The notes below the pieces were generated by a model, which saw only the letters and a program-made list of their open reading frames with translations, was not told where the DNA came from and searched no databases. This document shows, in pieces, positions 54,391-64,000 of a stretch of 64,000 nucleotides of DNA. This stretch comes from Dillenia suffruticosa (lineage: Eukaryota > Streptophyta > Magnoliopsida > Dilleniales > Dilleniaceae), in NCBI GenBank assembly GCA_033439265.1, contig JAVTVX010000004.1:19791701-19855700 (forward strand), in the 5' to 3' direction. Position 1 is the first letter of the stretch. Each line of letters opens with the position of its first letter. A program made the position numbers and the translations under genes.

Positions 54391-55743
54391 GGTGTATCGT
54401 CAAACAATCAAAAATAAAATTACCTATTTCACTAAAGATGAGTTTATGGTGAGCAGGGTTGAATTCACAGGGAACGACTAATTTATCTCTTTTAATAAAA
54501 ATAAAAATAAAAATATGGGGGGTTTTTGGTGAAATTATATAAAATAACTAAGTAAATAAATCAATGAAAATTAACCAAAGTAAAATAACTAGATAACACC
54601 AATTAAAATAAAGGATGTCTATTAAGATAAAATCTAGTCAAAGGAGTTATTTTCACCTTGGTGTATTTGATTGATTATCAATGAAAAATTACTCAATATT
54701 ATATGAATAAATTGGTTATAGCTGCTAAATACCACGAAACGACCAATTTTTTCTTATTTCTTCAGTAATCAAGATACCATCGTTAATTACTTTTCTAATC
54801 GAAAGACAACCTAAGAGACTCTCATTGGATTTAATATTCTGACAACATTAAGATCTAGAGTTATTAAACACTCTATTAAATCCTACAGCTTGCGAGACCA
54901 TAAAATTATGCCAATTACCACTCTATTAAAAACACATAAATCTTGCTGTTTTTAAATGGTTGTAAATTATTTTAAGGTTATTAAATATAAGTCTCTATTT
55001 AACGATCCCAAAAAAATCATAAATATTAAATATAGAAATTAAATAAATACCCACAAATATCAAGCAAATAAAATCATTTAGATCTTACAATTATCATTTA
55101 TCAAGATTTTAATAATCCTTTGACTAGAAAGGAAATTAGAATGAACTCATAATAAAAGAAAACTCACAATAAATTGGGTATTGCTTTCAAGGAATAAAGA
55201 ATGACAAAAACAAAGAACCCTTTCCTGATTGCATCTCCTGTATGTTTTCTGGATGCCTCCAAAAGTTAAGCAAACAATGCTTATATATCTACACTAGTCG
55301 GGGCTGGCTGCAACCCTAAAGGAGAGGTAAATCCTCATATTTTACTTTAATAAAATTATTCTAAAATATTCTCTAAAATTGAATGAAATATCCTAAATAA
55401 TAAAATTCTAAGCTTTTAAGTAAAAGAAAATTCTAAATAAAATGTTTTTTTACATTTACAACTTTCCAAAATTTTACATTCCTAAATATTAGGAATGAAA
55501 AATAGAATCTTCAAAAGTCTTGTATTTCTCCTTGAATTCAGTGTGCCCACATACTAATGAAAAGTCACTTCTGTCTGTTCTTCCATCCTTGCATAATTGC
55601 TCCAATTAAGCCTCTTTTTCTTCATATTTCTCCATACCTTTCTTCCGACTAATCTAACACATCAATCACCACAATTAGTGTAATATTTTCTTAAAATAAT
55701 GCAAAAATCAATTACCAATATTACACTTATTTTGTTTGTATCA
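54391..55743 (-). repeat. LTR of the Athila-like element
   Basis: This is the 5' LTR in element orientation, starting TGATACAAAC at 55743. It is colinear with 4212-5651. AT-rich, with a GTTGCAGCC-type GC patch shared by both copies (about 55300 and 5100). Confidence 0.82.
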
Positions 55744-57000
55744 GTATGGCACCTTCAGACCGAATTTCACCTATTGTTTGTACATAGGAACTCGATTCCC
55801 CAAGACCATGTTGGCTCTATCGGCATCAGTCACCGATACGATCTCAAGGATGTCGCCTAACAGCATAACGCTTCTGATCTAGTGCAATTCCTTCTATGAC
55901 ATGGTGCTCTTGATATCTCCGATGCCTAGAGAAGAATCAGATGATAAATCGTTAGACATTTCTCTGACAAGATCTCCGCAGAAAGCTAAATCGCTGAAAA
56001 ACTTAATCGTCAAAAGGATAAAGAGGATAATGGGGAGCCAATCGACAAATGAGCAGGATAAAAAGCATGTAGAAACGGTTCGCAGTAACCGAAGTGGCAT
56101 GTGCCGCATTAAATTCCTTGATTCACAAGATCCGAAAGGATTCCACTAAACCATAATCCTGACGTCCCTTCTCCGAAGGAATGATAGGGTAGGGGCAAGT
56201 GATGGTGCATAGCTAAAAAGGCCCAACCTGTGCTGAGCTCAAAACCAGCTCACAAGTATCAAACGACTCTCGGTAGTCCTATTGCCTGCTCGATCAATAT
56301 CTATTGATCAACTGACCATCCAGCATATGGATTCGTTAGCATCACGAGGTTTAAGATCCCCCGAATCCCTAGCTCAAGGGATATACCAACCAAAATGTGT
56401 TATCAAAACGGGATTCATCTTCTCGACGGGTAAACATGACCCATACTCTTTCGGCACTTCCGATCAGGCCTTGATCGGTAGACAACTACTCGGACATAGC
56501 ATCTCCTGGCGCTCGATGGTTATGATTCGATTCGTAAAAGTAAATATACACTTCTCCTACAAGTCCAGGTGGAATATTCTATAAATGAAAAAGAGACCTT
56601 TAGTTGAGGAAAATTATCCCCTTGGCAATCTAAACTTTCCAAACCTATAAAATCTCTCAATCTTTAAAAATCCTATGATTTGATTTCTTAAAATCTCGGT
56701 ACACTTCCATAGGGAAATTAGAGTTTCAGTGTCCCGCATACTTACGACGCTTGTACCAGGTAACTATATATACAATATTGAATTAATTGACTAGGTACGC
56801 ATCTTCACTTGCACATTCTCTTGTCTACCACTTAGCACTTAAAGAGTACCCAAACTCCTTTCAGTTTGTTTCCTTCTTTTTGAAAACTGCTCTCTAATTT
56901 GAGTATCATAATCTCCTTGTCAAAGCACTCTTTGGCAATCTTTTTGCAGGTTTCATCGTTCGAGATCACCAGATGGCCGTATCATCTCATTTGAGCTAGC
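55744..57000 (+). mobile_element. Probable Tat-like LTR fragment
   Basis: No domain is present. A TATA box (CCTATAAAATCTCTC near 56645) is followed, about 270 bp later, by TTTGAGTATCATAATCTCC and TTTTTGCAGGTTTCATCG. This resembles the R-U5 layout of Tat-lineage LTRs and of 48093-49174. Short open frames at 55901-56149 and 56282-56584 show no homology I recognise. It abuts the Athila LTR start, and its right limit is uncertain. Confidence 0.4.
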
Positions 57001-57139
57001 AGAGCCATTATCTGTGGAGTCAGACCTAATATAAGGATTCCCCTCATATCTCGACAGACAATTGCGTATGTAGAAATGATGATCAAAATTTCAGTAATCA
57101 AAACTTGGAGCATAACTAGCATATGCATAAATGAGCCAC

Positions 57140-57440
57140 ATCATCATGACATTCATTTTTCCAGTAAAGATGTGTGTCTGATTTCAACCACCAATTTAGT
57201 ACCATAGGAATATACTCGGTCTTTGTAACAATACTGTAAGTAGAAGCATTTCGTCTTGCAACCGTTCACCATTGCTCTGAAACCAGAAATGTATAGCTAC
57301 AATTCCCATTGCTACTTTCGACTCCATAGCTCGAAATATTCACCCTATACATTGTAAGATCATCTGGGAATGTTTCGTGACAACAATAGATTCCGAAGCA
57401 ATTCTCATCTTCACTAACAGAAGATTTGGGTTAGTGAGTG
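57140..57440 (-). pseudogene. WAK-e: ectodomain exon, downstream half
   Basis: The minus strand reads SSVSEDENCFGIYCCHETFP then DLTMYRVNISSYG, NGNCSYTFLVSEQW and, after a stop, EYIPMVLNW. This is the second half of the GUB_WAK_bind/WAK-associated exon (the CxxxxCC and Y-F-L-V-W features are typical). The first half of the same exon is across the LINE at 61936-61990. Stops at about 57285 and 57423 show it was already decaying. Confidence 0.84.
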
Positions 57441-57521
57441 TAGCAGTTGGTCAAAATTTCCCTGGTTTCAAGAAGCTAGCTCTAAAAAGGCTGAAAGGAA
57501 AAACAGATCAACCATAATGAT

Positions 57522-57842
57522 GTGGGCCTGGTGGAGCCAAGCACTAAGGGTCGTGGTATTCAAATCAAAGTGTTGAACAGGGAGCATGGGCCTAATAATA
57601 GGGAGATAGAGATGGGCTCAAGGAGTATTGAAAGTATTTTGGGCCTGGAGAAACACAACCTGGACCTAGGAGAGGAGGAGTTGGGTATCCAAAGTCCAGT
57701 ACTGGTTGAAGGTCCGGCTCATGGTTTTTCAAACCAAATGGCTAGGAGGACTGATGAAACTTTTGAATCTTGGGCAGGTGATCAGGGCAGCAATAGAGAT
57801 GATCAGGAGAGGACTGAGGACCTCACTGATATCGAGTACTAA
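57522..57842 (+). pseudogene. LINE ORF1 C-terminal remnant
   Basis: This is an acidic, glutamate-rich open frame (ESILGLEKHNLDLGEEELG) ending TAA just before the endonuclease start. Position and composition fit the tail of a plant LINE ORF1 nucleic-acid-binding protein. The zinc-knuckle part is missing. Confidence 0.5.
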
Positions 57843-57886
57843 GTTTCCCTTTCTTTCCTCTCCCCCCGCCTTTCTACTTTCTTTAA

Positions 57887-60800
57887 ATGAAGATCAAAAT
57901 GATCATTTGGAATTGCAGTGGAATTAGGAATTAGAGGTTTAGGAGAGCTTGCAAAGAGCTTCTTAGGAATCACGAGCCTAACGACTTGTGTCTCCTGGAG
58001 ACCAAGTCTCAAAACTACCCCACTTTCCTGAAGAAAATGGGATGGGAAGAAGAATTTAGAGTTCCTCCGAATGGCTATAAGGAAGGTCTTTGGCTTAATT
58101 GGGATCCAAATAGAGTAAAATTGAAAGTGCTCTATCACTCTAGTCAAGTGATCCACATTAAAGTTAGTGAAGGAGTAAGAGATAATTTGATCTCTTTTGC
58201 CTATATCCAACCAAAACAACAGGCCAAAGATACTTTCTTGGAAGAGATGTCTGTCATGGCAAACAGGATCAACTCTCATTGGTTTGTTTTGGGGGACCTT
58301 AATGACATTTGCAGTGCAAAAGAGACTAGCAACCAAAAAATAAGGCCTGGAGCAGATTTCAGAGGGTGCAGAAATGGTGGGACACATACAATCTTTCAAG
58401 TCTTAATGCTCTTGGTCCGAAGTACAACTGGTCCAAGTTCAATAATGGAAGGATTGTTCTTTAATAGAGGTTGGATAGAGTGCTCGTCAACCAGCAAGCT
58501 ATTTTGGAGTTCCTAAAACTAAAAGTCATAAACCTCCCGAAACTCCATGGTGACCACTCTCCGGTAATGCTTGCCACCAGTCTCACCTGCCTGCCTAGAA
58601 AAGATAGAAAGCCCTTCAGATGGGAAGTTGCTTAGCTTACCCAAGTCAGCTTTTGAGGAGGCTTGGCAGCTGAGGAGAATTGTCTATAGCAGTCCATCGA
58701 CCATGCTTGCAAGGAGCTGAAGATTTGGAGCAGTGAAGTTTTTGGTAATATCTTTAAAAGGAAAAAGAGAGCTCCAAAAGAGGATAAGAGGCATCCAAAA
58801 ATCGAAAAGCTATGGAAACTCAGTCTTTTTACAGAACCTTGAGGAAAGTCTGTTGAAAGAGTACCGTCTAATTCTAGAACAAGAAGACATGTTTTGACTG
58901 CAAAAAATCTCGAGTCGACTGGATCTCCAAAGGTTACATAATACAAAATTTTTTTATATGCAAGCTAAAGTTAGAACGAACAAGAACAAAATAGCAGCTT
59001 TCGAGGTGGATAACTCTTGGTGTTTTGACTAGGAGAGATTGCAAGACATGGCAACTGAGTTCTTCTATAACCTCTTCGAAAGTAGGAGGGTGGAAACTCC
59101 CAGTAACAGGTACTTCAGATGGTATAGGAAACTAGATGAGGAGGATAAAAGCAACCTCATTAGGACAGTTAATGAGGAGGAGATTAGAACTGCCCTCTTC
59201 TCCATAAAGGGGTTGAAGGTCTTAGGGCCCGATGGAATCCAAGCAGTCTTTCTTCAATAGCAGTGGAACACGGTCAAGACCTCTCTTTGCAATTTTGTTA
59301 ATATGTCCTTCAAGGATGGCTACTTCTGGCCAAGGTCATCGTCCAAAGGTTAAGGCCGCTGTTGCAGAACCTTGTAGGAGATCATCAAAGTAGATTCCTC
59401 CCAAACAGGGGAACTCTTAACAACACAGTCATTACTTAGGAGGTGATCCACTCTCTGTGGAAGTACAGAAGGAAAAATCATTTCATGATTCTCAAAGTTG
59501 ATATGAGGAAAGCTTTTGATAGTGTTAGTTGGGAGTACTTAGGGCGGGTGCTTTTGGATTTCAATCTGCCCCGAGAATTGATTAAACTCATAATGTTCAC
59601 TGTCTTTGCGGGCAAGATCTCTTTGTTGTGGAATGGAGAAGCTCTCCACCTTTTAAACCCGGCTATGGTCTAAGACAGGGGGACCCTCTCTCACCTTCTC
59701 TTTTTATTCTTGTGATGAAGCGACTAGCTTACATGATCAAAGACAGAGTAAGAAGAGGGTCATGGCAGCCGTGCAAAATCAATAGAAGTGGTCCGGCAAT
59801 TTCCCACCTCTTTTATGCTGATGATCTTCTCATGTTCTCCAAGGCAAATCATTTGAACATGAGCAATATCTTGGAGTGTTTAAAAGAGTTTACTGTGGAG
59901 AGTGGCCTCTCCATTAACCCCAACAAGTCTAAATTGTAGTTCTCTTCTAGAGTTCCTTGGACCCTTAAGGACTCTCTTATGACCATAAGCAAATTTTCCC
60001 TAACTGCTGATCTAGGGAAGTACCTTGGTACTCCAATCATCCATAAAAGGGTGGATAATCAAACTTTTGGTTTCATAGTTGAGAAGGTTCATAAAAGCCT
60101 CAATGTAGCTGGGAGGAAGGTGTTAATCCAATCCATCAATGCGGCTCTTCCTCTGCTCACAATGCAATCTACTTGGCTCCCTGAGTCCATATGCAAGAGA
60201 TTAGACAAGATCAATCGAGATTTCCTCTAAGGTTGGGCTGGGGTTTGTAAAAAGATCCATTTGGTGAGTTGGGAGAAGGTTCGTAATTCCAAGAAGAATG
60301 GTGGTCTGGGTTTAAGAACAACAAGAGATTCCAATATTGCTCTCATGGCAAGCTGGGATGGAATATCATTAAGGGAGATGAAAATTTGTGGTGTGGGGTG
60401 CTAAGGAACAAATATCTCAAAGATGGAGATCTTTTAAACAACGGAAACAAACTTGGTGCTTTAGTGGTCTGGAAAGGAATAGTTAAAAGTAGGGATCTCC
60501 TGGCCAAAGGTATGAAATGGAGGGTGGGATATGGAAGCAAAATCAGGTTCTGGCATGATCTTTGGACGGGGAAAGAGCCTTTAATTAATGGCCCTCTTAT
60601 TCCTCCTCTGCAGCTCTCTTCTGACATTAGAGTAAACCGGTTCATAATCGATAACAGAGAATGGAACATTGAGGAGCTTCATGCATGTCTCCCGATGGCA
60701 ATGGTTGAAGAGATCAGAAGTGTGATGATTCCTAGAAACAACAGGGTCGTTAATGGTTTCTGTTGGGATGGGAGTAGGGATGGGAGTTTCTTAGTGGCTT

Positions 60801-61903
60801 CGGCATATAGGCTCTGCTGCTCCTTAAGGCATAGAGGAACTCAGGAGGAGGAAGATTGGACTTGGATTTGGAAAATGGTAGGTCCTGAGGGTGAAATTTT
60901 TATTGTGGCTATCTGCTAGCAATTAGATCATGACAAATGCTAAGAGGAAGAAAAGACATTTCACAATGGAGGATGATTGCCTGCACTGCAGAGGGTCAAA
61001 GGAGACTACTCTACATTGTTTGAGAGATTGCATTGTGGCTAGAGAAGTGTGGAGTCTAGTTCTTCCGGGGGTAGAAAGCGTGGACAGATTCTGGACTTCG
61101 GATGCGATCGGCTAGTCTAAGATTAGATATAAGGGTCTCTGCACGGGATCCTTTCATATAGACAGGAACAAGTTTGTAGCCATTGTCTGGATCCTCCGGA
61201 AGGCCCAGTGCAGACATATCTACTAGAAGGAGAAGATGCCGGTCATGTTGGTTGCTAGGTGGGCTCTGAATTTCAGCAGGGAAATCAAGATTGCTAGCTC
61301 TAAGGAGGTAGCGAGGAACTCCTACAGTAAGGAGTGGATCAACTGGTTTCCCTTAGGAGCAATAGGTTTAAGCTCAACACCGGTGGCTCTGTAGCGTCTG
61401 ATGGCCATGCTGCAGCAGGAGGCATCTTGCGGAATGATAAAGGCGAATGGGTGGCGGGTTTCACTGCTAATGTGGGAATTTGTTCGGTCACCATTGCAGA
61501 GATTTGGGGAGTTAGGGAAGGTCTCTCCGTTGTGAACAAGAGGGGAATGAAAAACATTGAGTTGGAGGTAGATTCTTTGGCTGTGTACAATCTCCTCAAC
61601 GAGAGGACTGCAGGTAACCATTTGCTTGGAAATATAATTCATGAGTGTCAGGAGCTTATGAAGGAAGTTAACATTCTCGAGACCTACCATACTCTCAGAG
61701 AAGGCAACAAGTGTGCAGATCATCTCGCTGCTCTCAGTCACAACTGTAGTCTGGGTCTGCCTGAATTCACTATCCCCCCGCCTTCCATGTCAAGCCTGCT
61801 TCACAATGACAGTTTGGGAGTTAAGTCTCTGAGGCTCAAATGTAGAACCTCCCTAGATATGCCCAGAGGCTTGGGCCTGGGCCTGGGCCTGGGCCTGTAA
61901 TGG
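57887..61903 (+). pseudogene. LINE ORF2 pseudogene (EN-RT-RNase H)
   Basis: The start MKIKMIIWNCSGIRN at 57887 is an APE-type endonuclease, with CLLETK at about 57990, FVLGDLNDI near 58290 and LHGDHSP near 58545 (the SDH motif Ser is Gly). RT has GPDG (about 59228), KVDMRKAFDSVSWEYL (59497), GLRQGDPLSP (59667) and FYADDLLMF (59812). A CLHCRGSKETTLHCLRDC knuckle lies at about 60980. RNase H follows from 61360, where the first catalytic Asp appears as Gly (NTGGS), to LREGNKCADHLA. It ends GLGLGLGL then a stop at 61898-61900. At least eight stops or frameshifts make it inactive. Confidence 0.9.
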
Positions 61904-61935
61904 ATCCTCTTCCTTCTTACCAAAAAAAAAAAAAA

Positions 61936-61990
61936 GGATAGCCTCACTGTCGCAGCCAGCTGCCATGAACCTGTTTCCATAGGATTGTTT
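61936..61990 (-). pseudogene. WAK-e: ectodomain exon, upstream scrap
   Basis: The minus strand reads SYGNRFMAAGCDSEAI, nearly identical to the WAK exon at 32001-32055 (NRFMAAGCDSEGI). The LINE A-tail abuts it. The remaining N-terminal coding sequence, including the signal peptide, is absent to the right. Confidence 0.85.
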
Positions 61991-62930
61991 GACCAGTCAT
62001 TTTGATTGTAATGATTTTGGACTTAAAATGCCAATCATCATGAAATAAATGTGAAGAAGATATAGCGCGTGTTATAGCCAAGTCTCTTGCACAGCTAACT
62101 AAAATAGATTTTCAGTGAAATTAATATTATTTATAATTGAAATTTTGGTAAGTGTTTTGAAATTTGAATTGGTTAAGAAAGTGAATAATTTAACTCTTAG
62201 GCAAATTAAGAACATTATTTTAAAATTTTTGCATCATCTAAAAAGCTCATCAAAGAGATTTGTGAAATCCAAAAAATCTATATATCCATCGTAGAGAATT
62301 ATTTCTATGATTGATAAAAAAAAAAAAAAAAAAACATGGTTTTGGTACCATATTGGAGATGGAAAGCATGAACCCTAATAATTTATTATTTCAAATAAAG
62401 TATTACAATATATTTGATATATATAGAAAAAAGATTATTACAAATATAGAAATAAATATTATAAATATAAAAATAAAAAAAGTCAAATATTTTTAAAATC
62501 AAATTAATAATCGATTTGATTTTAATATATAATATTTTTTAAATATTTTTAAAACTTGTGATATTTTTTAACAATGATCACACGGCGAAGGACATAGATT
62601 TTGCAAGCGGTGATGGCTAGGTGAGGTTAGTGTTTGGAGAGACAAGGGCCTGTGTGTGGGGAGATAAACGGGTGTTTGGGGGAGACAAAAGGATACAACT
62701 GAGATCCAGATTTCAGCTCTAATCCATATCAGAATATTTCTCTCTCTAATTTGTGTAAATAAGAGAGATGGATATTTAGTACTATGTCATAGTGTATTAT
62801 GTCTATATTGAGTTAAAATAAATTTTTATGAGGAATAGGCACGAAGCAGGGAGAAGAATATCACTTTTCCATGACATAATAGAAAATTATGTAATTAAAT
62901 ATGGACGTGGACGTGGTTGAGAAAAACTAT
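61991..62930. repeat. WAK upstream-region copy
   Basis: 62076-62110 and 62595-62930 match 32846-33190 (CTTGCACAGCTAACTAAAAT, GGAGAGACAAGGG, ATTTCTCTCTCTAATTTGTG). The exon between is deleted. 62310-62580 is AT-rich filler beginning with an A-run at 62317-62334. No gene. Confidence 0.68.
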
Positions 62931-63082
62931 GAGTGGAGTAATGTCTCATATTTACACAATTAGGCACCGCTCATTTATACAAATTTTCATCTTGTTTAAA
63001 CTTTTTATCCACCCCTGTTGCAGTTTGCATTGAAAATATTATATTGAGCTCACTAAGGCATTGCAATTTGAGCCGTATCATT

Positions 63083-63084
<2 letters not shown>

Positions 63085-63127
<43 letters not shown>
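63085..63127 (+). repeat. (TG)21 microsatellite
   Basis: This is an uninterrupted TG tract. Confidence 0.93.
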
Positions 63128-63130
<3 letters not shown>

Positions 63131-63791
63131 GGGAAACTCATTCAACCTTTGCATATCTTTTCCAACAACTTTCGACACAAATTTTAAAATAATGTTATAT
63201 TATTTTAAAACTTTTATAATAAAGATATTTAACACTAATTTTAAAATAATGTTGGATTCAGAATTTTTGACTTAAGGTAGTCGAAACAAAATAAAAATAT
63301 AAAACTTTTATAATAAGGATATTTATTATTTATTAAACGAAAGAAATAATAATTTTATTTAAATTGATTTAAATTATTTAATGAATGGGGTAAAAAAATT
63401 TAGTGAAAAGAATCATACACAAAATCTTTTTTATATGTATATAATTAAGTCACAAAATCAAAGAGGTTTATTTTTACGCTTATAAGTCATAAAATCTACG
63501 GATTGATTTTAATTTCAAAACTACTTGATGTCATTTTAAAAGTTTTTAAACAACACAAAATCTACATACGTTTAAATTCTATTTATTCTTAAGGATCATT
63601 TTAATTTTACAAACATATAAATTCTACATAGTTTTTCCACAACAACACAAGGTTAGATTTTTTGTTGAATCATTTTTGCTATACACCTTTTATATTTGTG
63701 GCTAAAAGTAAAAAAAAAATGTGTTCTTTGCATTTTCCACTTTGACTAGAAACACAAATTATATTTTCTAAACTTTCTCCGGTCAATTGTT
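63128..63791. repeat. Intergenic copy of 34330-34760, running toward the next WAK unit
   Basis: Matches include AACTACTTGATGTCATTTT, CACAACAACACAAGGTTAGA and the GTCAATTGT position. The last ends at the CACTA terminus; in WAK-b and WAK-d the same position continues AGATAATAT or AGATTATAT. Non-coding. Confidence 0.65.
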
Positions 63792-64000
63792 CACTACAAA
63801 AGAAAGCCTTTTAGCCACAAATTTAGCGACGAAAATTTTAAAAAAATTTATTGCTAAAAACATTAGCGACGGATTTAGCTACGGATTTAGCGACGAAAAT
63901 CTAAAATCCGTTGCTAAATTTAACGACAAATAATTTTTCGTCGCTAAAATTTGTCACAAAATTTATCGACGAAAAATTATTCGTTGCTAAATTAGCAACA
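63792..64000 (+). mobile_element. CACTA-like element, left end (runs off the window)
   Basis: The terminus CACTACAAAAGAAAGCC is followed at once by TTAGCGACGAAA and TTTAGCGACGGA subterminal repeats like those at 8190-8700 and 41870-42120. It interrupts WAK-flank sequence at CAATTGTT. The right end is outside. Confidence 0.75.

Larger units (their letters stand above)
50760..55743 (-). mobile_element. Athila-like Gypsy retrotransposon, 3'-truncated
   Basis: On the minus strand: an LTR (55743-54391, starting TGATACAAAC), a primer site for tRNA-Asp, gag, protease and RT. The element breaks off after RT at about 50760, so RNase H, integrase, envelope-like region and 3' LTR are missing. The solo LTR at 4212-5651 belongs to the same family. 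Confidence 0.88.
57490..61935 (+). mobile_element. L1-type LINE, 5'-truncated in ORF1, inserted in WAK-e
   Basis: It contains the end of ORF1, a full-order ORF2 (endonuclease, RT, zinc knuckle, RNase H) and an A-tail at 61921-61934. It is flanked on both sides by WAK ectodomain sequence on the opposite strand. The 5' edge is approximate (57440-57500). No clear target duplication was found. Confidence 0.88.

Noticed and set aside
55901-56584. Open frames of 82 and 100 residues
   Set aside because: No motif recognised; the surrounding sequence looks like an LTR with a TATA box.

Overview
This is nuclear DNA from a flowering plant, probably a eudicot. Two things show it. Every recognisable host gene fragment belongs to the wall-associated receptor kinase family (WAK/WAK-like: signal peptide, GUB_WAK_bind ectodomain, transmembrane segment, Ser/Thr kinase). 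The rest is AT-rich and filled with plant-type Gypsy, Copia, CACTA and LINE elements. I found no intact host gene, no rRNA or tRNA gene, no CRISPR array and no bacterial-type operon. The only long undamaged reading frame is a Copia polyprotein at 24789-28784.

The substrate is an old tandem array of WAK genes, all on the minus strand and all pseudogenes. WAK-a (985-2180) keeps most of a kinase domain but is broken. WAK-b is represented by a 3' flank (7905-8174), and a first exon further right (32001-32425) may belong to the same gene. WAK-c is a 210-bp kinase fragment (44195-44404). WAK-d (46389-46921) has lost its kinase core. WAK-e has its ectodomain exon split by a LINE (57140-57440 and 61936-61990). 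Duplicated intergenic blocks accompany the genes, and comparing copies gives 'empty sites' that date and bound many insertions.

Layout, left to right. 1-680: end of a Gypsy LTR. 681-8174: WAK-a plus intergenic blocks, carrying a 37-bp retroposition scar (3181-3217), a solo Athila-like LTR (4212-5651) and a 5'-truncated LINE (7487-7783). 8175-10430: left part of a CACTA-like element with GACGG-type subterminal repeats. Its GC-rich interior hosts a 1500-bp solo LTR (10436-11935, TSD CAGAG) and a complete 11.3-kb Tekay-like Gypsy element (12041-23320, TSD GGCTG) with a chromodomain, a possible gag-pol intron and about a dozen transition-type stops. 23359-32000: a Copia element with an intact 1331-residue polyprotein, a near-perfect 138-bp inverted repeat around its primer-binding site and a tandemly doubled 3' region. 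It ends inside WAK exon 1.

32426-50400: duplicated WAK flanks with a TIR-like element (35477-36370), a well-bounded 1386-bp CACTA derivative (41837-43222) and a Tat-like LTR fragment (48093-49174). 50760-55743: a decayed Athila-like element on the minus strand. 55744-57000: a probable second LTR fragment. 57490-61935: a decayed LINE inserted in WAK-e. 61990-63791: another WAK upstream copy. 63792-end: the start of a third CACTA element.

No genes here work together as a pathway. The window records successive insertions into a dying receptor-kinase cluster. All coordinates of element edges were read by eye. Edges with matching target-site duplications or empty sites are firm; the others are approximate.
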